From Verrucomicrobia bacterium UBA740 (GTDB lineage: Bacteria > Verrucomicrobiota > Kiritimatiellia > RFP12 > UBA1067), in contig DBKW01000017.1 in assembly GCA_002298665.1 (NCBI GenBank), positions 11,065 through 31,699 on the forward strand: 20,635 nt of DNA, read 5' to 3'. The notes under the pieces are model-generated. The model worked only from the letters and a program-made list of their open reading frames with translations, did no database searches and was not told where the DNA came from. Positions 1 through 7,448 of the stretch are shown here, one piece after another. The translations under genes were made by a program, and so were the position numbers. The first letter of the stretch is position 1, and each line of letters starts with the position of its first letter.

Positions 1-232
1 CGTTCCGGCGAGACGGCATCCAACGTCCCGCACGCGGCGGCAAGACGGCGGCGCAAGACGACGCCGAGCTCGCCCGGGCGGAATGAAAAAGCTGGGAAAT
101 GAAAGAAACCACGCACGCCCTTGCCGAAGCCAGGAAAGGGAAACCTCGCGCCGCGTCTCGGAATCGTCTTCCGATCGGGGCGCGTCTGGGCGACTGGACG
201 CCGGGGTTATCTAGCCGATTCCGTCTTCCTTG
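1..232. other. Non-coding left end downstream of the decarboxylase
   Basis: No gene is supported here. Positions 2-20 hold a diverged copy of the repeat found at the right end of the window (16 of 19 bases match the unit at 20617-20635 by eye). I see no convincing intrinsic terminator for the decarboxylase transcript. The nearest candidate is the pair GGAATCG/CGATTCC, separated by about 50 nt and without a following T-run. Confidence 0.5.
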
Positions 233-2374
233 TCACGGCCGATGCACGTAGCGGCGCTCTTCGTCGCGGTTGAGGACCTCGACATAGTACGGCGCGTGTT
301 CGCCGCGGCAGAAGAGTCCGTGCACCGCGTTGGAGCCTTCGGAGGCGATGACCTCCTCGACGAGACGCACCATTTCGTCCGTAATGCGCAGTCCGGGCAG
401 GAAAACGGGGATGCCGGGCGGATAGGGCACGAGGAATTGCGAGGCGATGCGGCCCACGCTTTCCGCCAGCGTGACGAGTTCGCCATCGCAAAGCGCGGCG
501 ATATGGGGCAGGACGACCGGCTGGGCGGCGACGGCGTCGTTGACGGTGGGTTTGGGCTCGTCGACGGCCTCCGGCCGGCCGATCAAGTCGCGATGCAGGC
601 GGCAGACACGCAGGAGGTCCTCGAAATTCTCCTCTTGCGTGCCGATGGTGACGAGGAAAAGGATTGTCGTGGAGGAGGCTTTCTCCCACTGGATGCGGGC
701 TTTGCGCAGGGCCTTGCGGAAGGTTTGGCACGCCGCGGCGCTTTTCAGCATCAGCATCATCTTGAGCGGATCCTTCGAATAGCCCGCCTCTTCCCACTCG
801 GGACCGCCGGCGATTTCGTCGAGCGTCGCGAAGATGTCCGATTCCGGCCGGCCGCAGTCCGCCGCCACGCGTGCACGGAACATCGCCACCCACCGCAGGC
901 GCTCTTCCAGCAGTTTCATGCCTTCCAGGCGCATCTGGATGCCGGCGATATCGAGCGTCGCCAGGAACGGATAGTGCGGCGAAGTAGAATGCCAATAACG
1001 GAGCATTTCGCGCAAATCGTGCACGAACTTCTCGTAGGAGCCGTGTCCGTGCAAGGCGAAACGGCGCCGGAGCCAGCGGAACTGGGGCGAGGTGTCTTCC
1101 TCCAGAAGCTTCTTGAAGCCGGTGGAGACGTGGATCATGGAGGCCTGCGAGAACGCCGCCATGGTTTTGTGGGTGGATTGCACGGCGAAATGGGCGCCGC
1201 TGTAGCCGTTTACGGCGTTGTAGCGGCGGATTGTGCCGGCCGCGGCGTCGCCGTGGGTATAGTAGGGGTGGAAGTTGAGGTACGCCGCCCAGGCTTCGTC
1301 GGCGTAAAAGAGAATGCCGCGCTGTTCGCACAGCCGCGCCACTTCCCAGACCGGATAGAGCACGCCTTCGTAGGTGCAGGTCGTCAGCACGAGCAGCTTC
1401 GGCAAAACCGGCAGCGCGTCCAGTTCCCGGGCGATATCCGCCAGTTTCACCGGTCCCCACACCCCCAGGCGCGCGTTCCAGTGCGAGGGCAGATAATGGG
1501 GCACCGCGCCGGACATGACGATCGCGTGGTGGACCGATTTGTGGCAATTGCGGTCCACGAACACGACTTCGCCCGGTTTGAGCAAGGTCATCAACATCGC
1601 CTTGTTGGAGGTCGAGGTGCCGTTCGTCACGTAGCAGCTGAGGGCGGTGCCGAAAATCTCCGAGGAAAGACGCTGCGCTTCGGAGAGCGGCGTGCGGGCC
1701 TCCGGGCTCGAGAGATCGCCCAAAGACTCCACGGAAACCGAGAGGTCGGAGCGGAAGATCATGGAGCCGAAGGCCTCGTAATAGCCGCGCAAAAACGGCG
1801 AGGCGGCGAAGGCGTTCCCGCCCGAGTGGCCGGGCGTATGCCAGTTCGTGCCGGCCTTGACCTGCACGTACTGTTTGAGGGCGTACCAGAAACGCGGCAT
1901 CCAGAACGACTTGAAAAGGTGCACCAGGCGGTCGTGGTTGGCGAGCGGGTCCACGAAGATGCAGGCGGGTTTCTTCGTCCATCGCCGCTGGGGGACGGTC
2001 ACCGGCGCATGATCCGGGTAGGTTATGACCACGCGCGGCAGGGTCGGCAGGAAGATGCGCAGCCAGGCGCGCAAGGTCAGCGAACCCACGCCGGCGTTGA
2101 AGAATTCGTCGTCTATCAGAAGAAGGCACAGATCCTGGCCGCAGTCCGTCAGACCGTTGGGACAGTGCCCGTCCTTGAAGACGGTCCGCGGCAGGTCTTC
2201 GGGGGAGGCGACGGTCGTCAACTTGAGGGGCGGATACTCGAGGGGCATGCGGACATTGTAGGCCTCGCCGCAAAAGTCGCGGAAAGCGTCCGAAAGCCCG
2301 TACTCGACGATGGGCATGCGTTGGGCGTCGCCCGGCTGGGGCGCGTGAATCCACAGGACTGAAAGTGATCTCAT
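233..2374 (-). CDS. Orn/Lys/Arg decarboxylase, fold-type I PLP enzyme
   Basis: This is a 713-aa member of the bacterial biodegradative/constitutive ornithine-lysine-arginine decarboxylase family, the same size as E. coli LdcI and SpeF. The order is an N-terminal wing domain (about 1-130), the PLP-binding domain and a C-terminal domain. Visible family motifs are TPGHSGGNAF (180-189), NGTSTSNK (251-258), DRNCHKS (about 274-280), ADEAW (358-362) and the PLP-lysine motif STHKTMAAFSQASMIHV with K403. The enzyme would decarboxylate a basic amino acid in the cytoplasm, giving a polyamine or diamine and consuming a proton. STHK-AAFSQASMIHV resembles lysine decarboxylases, but I cannot fix the substrate. 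The ATG at 2374 gives a normal first beta-strand (SLSVLWIHA). No clear Shine-Dalgarno precedes it, and the upstream bases contain a direct repeat TAACC-N5-TAACC. It is the last gene of its cluster, 47 nt after the FkbH-like gene. Confidence 0.95.
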   Translation of the reverse strand: MRSLSVLWIHAPQPGDAQRMPIVEYGLSDAFRDFCGEAYNVRMPLEYPPLKLTTVASPEDLPRTVFKDGHCPNGLTDCGQDLCLLLIDDEFFNAGVGSLTLRAWLRIFLPTLPRVVITYPDHAPVTVPQRRWTKKPACIFVDPLANHDRLVHLFKSFWMPRFWYALKQYVQVKAGTNWHTPGHSGGNAFAASPFLRGYYEAFGSMIFRSDLSVSVESLGDLSSPEARTPLSEAQRLSSEIFGTALSCYVTNGTSTSNKAMLMTLLKPGEVVFVDRNCHKSVHHAIVMSGAVPHYLPSHWNARLGVWGPVKLADIARELDALPVLPKLLVLTTCTYEGVLYPVWEVARLCEQRGILFYADEAWAAYLNFHPYYTHGDAAAGTIRRYNAVNGYSGAHFAVQSTHKTMAAFSQASMIHVSTGFKKLLEEDTSPQFRWLRRRFALHGHGSYEKFVHDLREMLRYWHSTSPHYPFLATLDIAGIQMRLEGMKLLEERLRWVAMFRARVAADCGRPESDIFATLDEIAGGPEWEEAGYSKDPLKMMLMLKSAAACQTFRKALRKARIQWEKASSTTILFLVTIGTQEENFEDLLRVCRLHRDLIGRPEAVDEPKPTVNDAVAAQPVVLPHIAALCDGELVTLAESVGRIASQFLVPYPPGIPVFLPGLRITDEMVRLVEEVIASEGSNAVHGLFCRGEHAPYYVEVLNRDEERRYVHRP

Positions 2375-2402
2375 AGGTTATAATTGGTTAAAAGAGGTCT
2401 TT

Positions 2403-2420
2403 CCCGCCAAAAAGGCGCGG
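2403..2420 (-). terminator. Stem-loop directly after the FkbH-like gene
   Basis: On the minus strand CCGCGCC-TTTTT-GGCGGG forms a 6-bp stem with one bulged G and a T5 loop, starting 1 nt after the FkbH-like stop codon. The bases that follow (AAAGACCTCTTTT) could form a second weak hairpin with a short T-run. It could be a weak terminator or an intercistronic mRNA 3'-end structure before the decarboxylase. There is no strong T-tract, so termination would be partial. Confidence 0.35.
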
Positions 2421-2421
2421 T

Positions 2422-3693
2422 TTAGAGGACGGTATAGTAAGTCGGGAGCGTCTTCGGTCCGTCCAAAAAGTCCTTGAAGGGCTTGTTTTTGGCGGAAGGC
2501 ACGTAGTCCAGCACGGGGGCGAAGCCGAGCGTGTCCGTCAGATAGCGATAGACGAAATATTCGAGCGTGCGCCCCATGGCGCGGCAGCTCATGACGAAGT
2601 CCGTCGCATGGCGGGTGGGCAGGTCGACAACGACATAGCACACGAGCCCCTGGACGCTGAACTTGTCGGACGCGCGAAATACGAAAACGGCTTTGGAGGG
2701 GTCGGCCAGAAGCGCGGCGAATTCGTCGCGCGTGCGACGGCGGGTGGTGGCGTTGAACTGGTTGGTCTTGCCCGCCATCTGGGCGAGACGGTCGAGGTCC
2801 GCCGGTTCGGCCCGCCCCGGAACGACGCGCAGTTCCAGCGCCTTGAGATAGTCCGCCGCGGACGCGAACGAGGAAAGTCCGGGGATGGATTTCCGCGCGT
2901 CATAGTCCGCCGCGCGCAGGCGGTCTTCTTCCGTCCGCCCCGCGGCGGAGAAGAAATAATCGTTCAGCCGCCGCAGGAGTTGGGGCGTCGGCGGGGGCGC
3001 AAAGGGAGGCACCGCGACTTCCGGGAGATGCGCCCGCATTTGGGCGCATTCGAAGGGGTTGTCGTCGACAAACACGACCGAATCGGTGGAGAGATTCAGT
3101 TCACGGCAGGCGTTTGCCAGATTGCCCGCCTTGGGGCTCCAATTCATCGCGCAGACGGCGAAATCGGACGTTTTGAGGGGCATGTCGGCGCGAAACTCGA
3201 ACGGATCGTTCTTGGAAAGCAAGACGAGCACAACGCCGCGGGCGCGCAAATCCAGAAGTCCGCGCTGGAATGCCGTGTAGGGCGCGAGGTTCTCTTCGCC
3301 GTCTTCGGACAGGATGCCCTTCCAAAGCGTATTGTCGGCGTCGACCGCGAGAATCTTCTTGGGGGCGGCCAGGCGCGAGAAGGTGAACTCGTCCACAATC
3401 GCCTGTATGCCGGCGAGGGAATAGGGGCAGGCGGCCAGCGCCTTGAGACGCGGGTCGTAGAAGCCGGGCACTTCCTTCTCCAGCACCTTGTCGTAGGCGG
3501 TCACGTCCACGAGCGCGTCCGGCTTGAACCGGTGCAGGGGCGAAGCGGGGTCGAGCACCTCCTGGCGCCACGTGCCGAACCCCGCCGGCACATACGTTTC
3601 GTAGCCCGCCTTGCGAAAATAGGGCGCAAGCAGATCAAGCGCCACGTCGCCCGTCAGCGCGATACGAAAAGGCCGGGAGGGGTCCGCATCCAT
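2422..3693 (-). CDS. FkbH-like HAD-superfamily protein
   Basis: This 423-aa protein has the FkbH/HAD-IIIC architecture: an N-terminal region (about 1-110), a HAD core and a C-terminal acyltransferase-like region. HAD motif I is VDADNTLWKG (D118, D120), motif II is LLSKND (S160), K188 lies in NWSPKAGNL, and motif IV is FVDDNPFE (D210, D211). Characterised FkbH enzymes dephosphorylate 1,3-bisphosphoglycerate and load glyceryl onto an acyl carrier protein in polyketide pathways. No carrier protein or PKS gene is in the window, so the partner here is unknown. The upstream glgB stop is TGA at 3696-3698, and I chose the ATG at 3693, 2 nt downstream. A TTG at 3699 overlapping the stop (TTGA) is an alternative that adds two residues. 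Either way the gene is translationally coupled to glgB. Family confidence is high; function is uncertain. Confidence 0.88.
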   Translation of the reverse strand: MDADPSRPFRIALTGDVALDLLAPYFRKAGYETYVPAGFGTWRQEVLDPASPLHRFKPDALVDVTAYDKVLEKEVPGFYDPRLKALAACPYSLAGIQAIVDEFTFSRLAAPKKILAVDADNTLWKGILSEDGEENLAPYTAFQRGLLDLRARGVVLVLLSKNDPFEFRADMPLKTSDFAVCAMNWSPKAGNLANACRELNLSTDSVVFVDDNPFECAQMRAHLPEVAVPPFAPPPTPQLLRRLNDYFFSAAGRTEEDRLRAADYDARKSIPGLSSFASAADYLKALELRVVPGRAEPADLDRLAQMAGKTNQFNATTRRRTRDEFAALLADPSKAVFVFRASDKFSVQGLVCYVVVDLPTRHATDFVMSCRAMGRTLEYFVYRYLTDTLGFAPVLDYVPSAKNKPFKDFLDGPKTLPTYYTVL

Positions 3694-3695
3694 GG

Positions 3696-5702
3696 TCAAC
3701 GCCGGGCGGACGTGCGCTTGCGTTTCAGGACAAGCGCCGTGCGGGCCGGCAGATAGAGCTTGATCTGCTGGACGAGTTCGCCCTTTTCGGGGACAAGAAC
3801 CGGCGCGTAGACGATATCCGTCGCCAGACGCCCCTGGCCGCCGAAACGCACCTCGTCCGTATCGAGCACGGGCGTCCAGGTCGTCGCAGGCGGCACGAGA
3901 ATGCCATAGTCCGTAAACGACCGGGTCGGGTTGAAATTGAAGACGGCGAGCAAATCGTCCCGCACGAACGCGAGGATCTTGTCCGCGTCGTTCGCCGCGA
4001 GGCGAATGGGCGTCCCTTTCTTGACGAGTCTGTGCACAACATTCAACATCGCCTCATCGAAGTCCCCCAGCGCCTTGAAGCGCAAGTCCGGATTGTCGCG
4101 CAGGGACCACTGCCGGCGGGCGTGGGAGTAGTCCCAGCCGTTGCCTTCGCGCGGGAAGTCGATCCATTCGGGATGTCCGAATTCGTTGCCCATGAAATCG
4201 AGATACGCGCCGCCGTTGAGCGCGCAGGTCGCCAGACGCGCCATTTTGTGGAGCGCCATCGCGCGGTCGATGACGGGGTTCTCCTGGTCCGTGCGCATCC
4301 CGTCGTAGACGGCCGCGTCCGCCAGCTGGAAGAAGAACGTTTTCCCGCCGACGAGCGCCTGGTCGTGGGATTCGACATAGCTGACGACCTTCTCCTCCGG
4401 GCGCTTGTCGGTGAGCGCGTGAAAAATCCCGCCCATGGGCCAATCTTCGTCGTGCACCTTCTCGGCGAGATGGAACCAGAAGTCGGGCTCGCCCATCGCC
4501 ATGCGGTAGTCGAAGCCGATGCCGCAGTCCGTTATCGGCGCGGCGCATCCCGGCATGCCGCTCACGTCCTCGGCGATCGTCACGGCGTCGGGACGGACTT
4601 CATGGATGACGCGGTTGGCCAGCTGCAGGTAGACCCAGGCGTCGTCGTCCATGGAACCGTCGAAATAGCGCGAATAGTCCGTAAACGCCTTCCCGAGACC
4701 ATGGTCCCAGAACAGCATGGACGTCACGCCGTCGAACCGGTAGCCGTCGAAATGGAATTCGTCCAGCCAATAGCGGCAGTTGGAGAGCAGAAAGTGCAGT
4801 ACGCCCGTCTTGCCGTAATCGAAACAGCGGCTGTCCCACGCCTTGTGCCACCCTTTCTCGCCGGAATGGAAGTATTGCCAGTCCGTGCCGTCGAAACACG
4901 AGAGTCCGTCGCGCTCGTTCCGGACCGCATGACTGTGCACAAGGTCCATGATGACGCGCAAGCCCATGCCGTGGGCCGCATCCACCAGGCTTTTCAGTTC
5001 GTCCGGCGTGCCGAAGCGCGAGGAAGAGGCGAAAAACGAACTCACGTGGTAGCCGAAACTGCCGTAGTAGGGATGTTCCATGATCGCCATCAACTGGACC
5101 GTATCGTAGCCCGCCGCCTTGATGCGCGGCAGGACGTTGTCCCTGAATTCCGCATACGTCGCCACGCGGCACTCTTCGCTCGCCATGCCGACGTGCGCCT
5201 CGTAGATAAACGGCTGTGTCTTGCGCGGGGGGACGGGGTTCTTCCACACGTAGGGTTTCTTGGGCGCCCAGACCTGCGCGGAAAAGAGTTTCGTCTCGGG
5301 ATCTTGCACGACATAGCGCGCATAGGCGGGAATGCGCTCGCCGTGCCCCCCGTCCCAGTGCATCTCCAGCCGATAGTTTTCGCCGTGCTTGAAGGCGCGC
5401 GCCGGGAACTTCCGCTCCCACACGTCCGTCCCCGGGATGCGGAAGACTTCATACTGCGGCATGTTGCGCCACCCGGAGAAGTCGCCCACAAGCCACATGG
5501 ACGTCGCATGCGGCGCCCATTCGCGAAAGACCCAGCCGCGCGTCGTACGGTGAAGACCGTAATACATGTGCGCGCTCGCCCAGTTCGCAAGGGACATCTT
5601 GCCCTCAGTGAGATCGTGGGCCTTGGCAAGCGCACGCGCGGCACGGCCACGAATGGCCTGCGCATAGGGCTTGAGCCAGATATCGTCGAGTAAATGCGGC
5701 AT
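3696..5702 (-). CDS. glgB: 1,4-alpha-glucan (glycogen) branching enzyme, GH13_8 type
   Basis: This 668-aa enzyme makes alpha-1,6 branches in glycogen. An N-terminal CBM48-like domain (about 50-150, with WLVGDFSGWR) precedes the GH13 barrel. Catalytic residues are the nucleophile D324 in YRFDGVTSML, the acid/base E378 in IAEDVSGMPG and D447 in ESHDQALVG. GH13 region I is DLVHSH (253-258). Stretches such as FDGTDWQYFHSG, FLLSNCRYWLDEF and HPEWIDFPREGNGW match the human/plant GBE1 type closely and are unlike E. coli GlgB, which places it in subfamily GH13_8 rather than GH13_9. The reading frame stays open upstream to 5990, but that part lies inside queE. The ATG at 5702 has a strong AAGGAGAG ribosome site. 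The gene starts 19 nt after the queE stop and ends against the FkbH-like start. No glgA or glgC is present nearby. Confidence 0.96.
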   Translation of the reverse strand: MPHLLDDIWLKPYAQAIRGRAARALAKAHDLTEGKMSLANWASAHMYYGLHRTTRGWVFREWAPHATSMWLVGDFSGWRNMPQYEVFRIPGTDVWERKFPARAFKHGENYRLEMHWDGGHGERIPAYARYVVQDPETKLFSAQVWAPKKPYVWKNPVPPRKTQPFIYEAHVGMASEECRVATYAEFRDNVLPRIKAAGYDTVQLMAIMEHPYYGSFGYHVSSFFASSSRFGTPDELKSLVDAAHGMGLRVIMDLVHSHAVRNERDGLSCFDGTDWQYFHSGEKGWHKAWDSRCFDYGKTGVLHFLLSNCRYWLDEFHFDGYRFDGVTSMLFWDHGLGKAFTDYSRYFDGSMDDDAWVYLQLANRVIHEVRPDAVTIAEDVSGMPGCAAPITDCGIGFDYRMAMGEPDFWFHLAEKVHDEDWPMGGIFHALTDKRPEEKVVSYVESHDQALVGGKTFFFQLADAAVYDGMRTDQENPVIDRAMALHKMARLATCALNGGAYLDFMGNEFGHPEWIDFPREGNGWDYSHARRQWSLRDNPDLRFKALGDFDEAMLNVVHRLVKKGTPIRLAANDADKILAFVRDDLLAVFNFNPTRSFTDYGILVPPATTWTPVLDTDEVRFGGQGRLATDIVYAPVLVPEKGELVQQIKLYLPARTALVLKRKRTSARR

Positions 5703-5707
5703 CGTCT

Positions 5708-5715
5708 CTCTCCTT
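5708..5715 (-). promoter_or_regulatory. Ribosome binding site that fixes the glgB start
   Basis: AAGGAGAG lies 5 nt before the ATG at 5702 and downstream of the queE stop codon. It selects this start over the long open extension in the same frame. Confidence 0.8.
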
Positions 5716-5721
5716 TCCTGC

Positions 5722-6306
5722 TTAGCGAAAACCCAGTATTTTGTGAAGCTGCACCGAAAGCGACCACCCGGGAAGCTGTGCCAGCGCGGCCTTGACCGTC
5801 GCAAAGTCCATTTCGCCGTTTCGCTCGCAGGGCGACAGATAGTAGTCCGTCGCGGCGATGCGGGAAGGCAGTCCGCGGCAGAAGTCCACCACCGCCGGCG
5901 AAGAGGCGACGACGCGCACTTCGTCCGCCTGGCGCAAACGCAAGCGGTCCGGATATTCCAGCTTGGGCGAACAGGCGACGTAGTCCACAAACGCGAGCCA
6001 GTCGGGCGCGTTCGTCCCGTTCGTCTCGACGGCGATCCAGTATCCGCGCGTCTTGAGCGCGGCGATCAGTTCGGGCATGTCCGCGACAAGCGTCGGCTCG
6101 CCTCCGGTCAGAATCACGCTTTGGGGCGTGAAGGACGCGATTTCATCGACCAAATCTTCACGTGAAAGCGACAGGTGCCGTGCACGATCGGTGTCGCACC
6201 AGGGACAGGCGAGATTGCATCCGGCAAAGCGCACGAAAACGCAGGGACGGCCCGAATTGCGCCCCTCGCCTTGCATGGATTCGAATATCTCGACAAGATC
6301 GTACAT
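5722..6306 (-). CDS. queE: 7-carboxy-7-deazaguanine synthase, radical SAM
   Basis: This 194-aa protein has the classic QueE start, with EIFESMQGEGRNSGRPCVFVR (residues 6-26) showing the family GEG-x3-G-x-P-x2-FVR pattern. The radical SAM cysteine triad CNLACPWC follows (C30, C34, C37; CX3CX2C), then the SAM-binding GGEP (68-71). It converts 6-carboxy-tetrahydropterin to 7-carboxy-7-deazaguanine in the cytoplasm, for preQ0 and queuosine tRNA modification. It is short compared with E. coli QueE (about 220 aa) but within the range of the compact QueE forms. The partner genes queC, queD and queF are not in the window. It starts 5 nt after the upstream kinase stop, so it is clearly cotranscribed. 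Confidence 0.95.
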   Translation of the reverse strand: MYDLVEIFESMQGEGRNSGRPCVFVRFAGCNLACPWCDTDRARHLSLSREDLVDEIASFTPQSVILTGGEPTLVADMPELIAALKTRGYWIAVETNGTNAPDWLAFVDYVACSPKLEYPDRLRLRQADEVRVVASSPAVVDFCRGLPSRIAATDYYLSPCERNGEMDFATVKAALAQLPGWSLSVQLHKILGFR

Positions 6307-6311
6307 CGCCT

Positions 6312-7424
6312 TTACAAGGCCGCAAGCACCTTGCGGATTGCGCGTTCGCGCGCCTCGATTGATTCACACAGCCTGAACTGGACACGCGCGCGGTCGAGAT
6401 TCTGGTCCGCCCGCTTCGTCTTGAAGTAGACATTGCCCGCCAAATAATCCTGAAAGAAACGCAGACCGAGTTCAAAGGGCAGAAGACGGATGGCATCGTA
6501 GAGGTAGGCGCGATCCGCCTCCGTCATGAATGCCCCGGCTTCGCGCATATAGCCCTTGCAGAACGCGGTACAGAGATCTTCGTCGAACACGACCTTGGCG
6601 AGATCGGTCTCCTCCTCGCCCGCCGGATTGCAGATCGAGCGCAGGGCGTCGCCGAAATCGACATGCACGAGACCCGGCGAGACGGTATCCAGGTCGATCA
6701 TCGCCGTGCCCTTGCCGGTCACCTCGTCAATCATGATGTTGTTCACCTTCGGGTCGCCGTGGAACATGCGCTTGCGCAATTCGCCCACCGCCGCGGCCTT
6801 CTCGAGGCAAAGCGCCCAACCGCGGCGTTCGTCGACGAACCGAGCCAAACGCTTCGCTTCATCCGAGCCCGCAAGCAATTCTTTCGCAAGGGGTCTCTCC
6901 AGCGTCGCGTCGTAAGCCGCCAGGTACCCGCTCGTGACATGGAAGCCGGGAAGCGGATCGTGGAGAACGGCGGGGTCGAGGTCGCTGACCAGATAATGGA
7001 AATGCCCGAGGACCGCGCCGCACTCTTCCGCATGCGCCGGACCTTGCGCCACGTCAAAGGCGCGCGCGGACATGATTCGCGTAATTACGCGCCAAACGTC
7101 GCCCTTCTCGTCCGTCGTGTAATCGCGGCCGTCTTTCGTTTGCACGACACGCGGCATCTGCCAGACGCGATCGTCGCGGCCGGCCCCGGCGTCCGCCGAG
7201 AGTTTTGCGTGGCAGTGGCGCGTCACTTCGCGCATATTCGCCATGATTTTCCCGGGCTCCGGGAAAACGGCACGGTTGACGCGCTGGAGAATGACCTGCG
7301 TCTCGTTGGACGAATCGCGGTAGATGGCCAGGAACGTATCGTTGATGTTGCCGTTTCCGAAAGGTTTCAAGGCCACCAGCCGACCCTTGATGTCGAATCT
7401 GTCTATGAGTGCGGTATGATCCAT
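6312..7424 (-). CDS. APH-family small-molecule kinase, NahK-like
   Basis: This 370-aa protein kinase-like phosphotransferase has a nucleotide-binding start (LKPFGNGNINDTF, about 19-31), the catalytic loop FHGDPKVNN (D224 base, N229) and the Mg-binding AMIDLDTV (D244, D246). The stretch ILQRVNRAVFPEPGKIMANM resembles the N-acetylhexosamine 1-kinase (NahK) branch of the aminoglycoside phosphotransferase family, which phosphorylates GlcNAc/GalNAc at C1. That makes a sugar 1-kinase more likely than antibiotic resistance, but the substrate is inferred only from family likeness. It begins with a good ribosome site (GAAGAGGAG), 24 nt after the exoribonuclease gene, and is followed 5 nt later by queE. 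No lacto-N-biose phosphorylase or hexosaminidase lies nearby to confirm a hexosamine salvage role. Confidence 0.82.
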   Translation of the reverse strand: MDHTALIDRFDIKGRLVALKPFGNGNINDTFLAIYRDSSNETQVILQRVNRAVFPEPGKIMANMREVTRHCHAKLSADAGAGRDDRVWQMPRVVQTKDGRDYTTDEKGDVWRVITRIMSARAFDVAQGPAHAEECGAVLGHFHYLVSDLDPAVLHDPLPGFHVTSGYLAAYDATLERPLAKELLAGSDEAKRLARFVDERRGWALCLEKAAAVGELRKRMFHGDPKVNNIMIDEVTGKGTAMIDLDTVSPGLVHVDFGDALRSICNPAGEEETDLAKVVFDEDLCTAFCKGYMREAGAFMTEADRAYLYDAIRLLPFELGLRFFQDYLAGNVYFKTKRADQNLDRARVQFRLCESIEARERAIRKVLAAL

Positions 7425-7448
7425 ATTCTCCTCTTCGCCCGCGAACCG

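Noticed and set aside
230..2362. Long plus-strand open frame opposite the decarboxylase (710 codons)
   Set aside because: It is the antisense of a well-recognised PLP enzyme, is rich in Arg/Gly/His, and shows no family motif. GC-rich codon bias keeps this frame open. Similar long plus-strand frames at 9553-13098, 4032-5693, 12956-14524 and 16728-18251 are rejected for the same reason.
5703..5990. N-terminal extension of GlgB
   Set aside because: It overlaps queE in another frame, has no branching-enzyme similarity, and a strong ribosome site selects 5702.
6312..7424. Aminoglycoside resistance kinase
   Set aside because: The fold is shared, but the N-terminal block and catalytic-loop context look like the NahK-type sugar kinases, and the neighbours are housekeeping genes.
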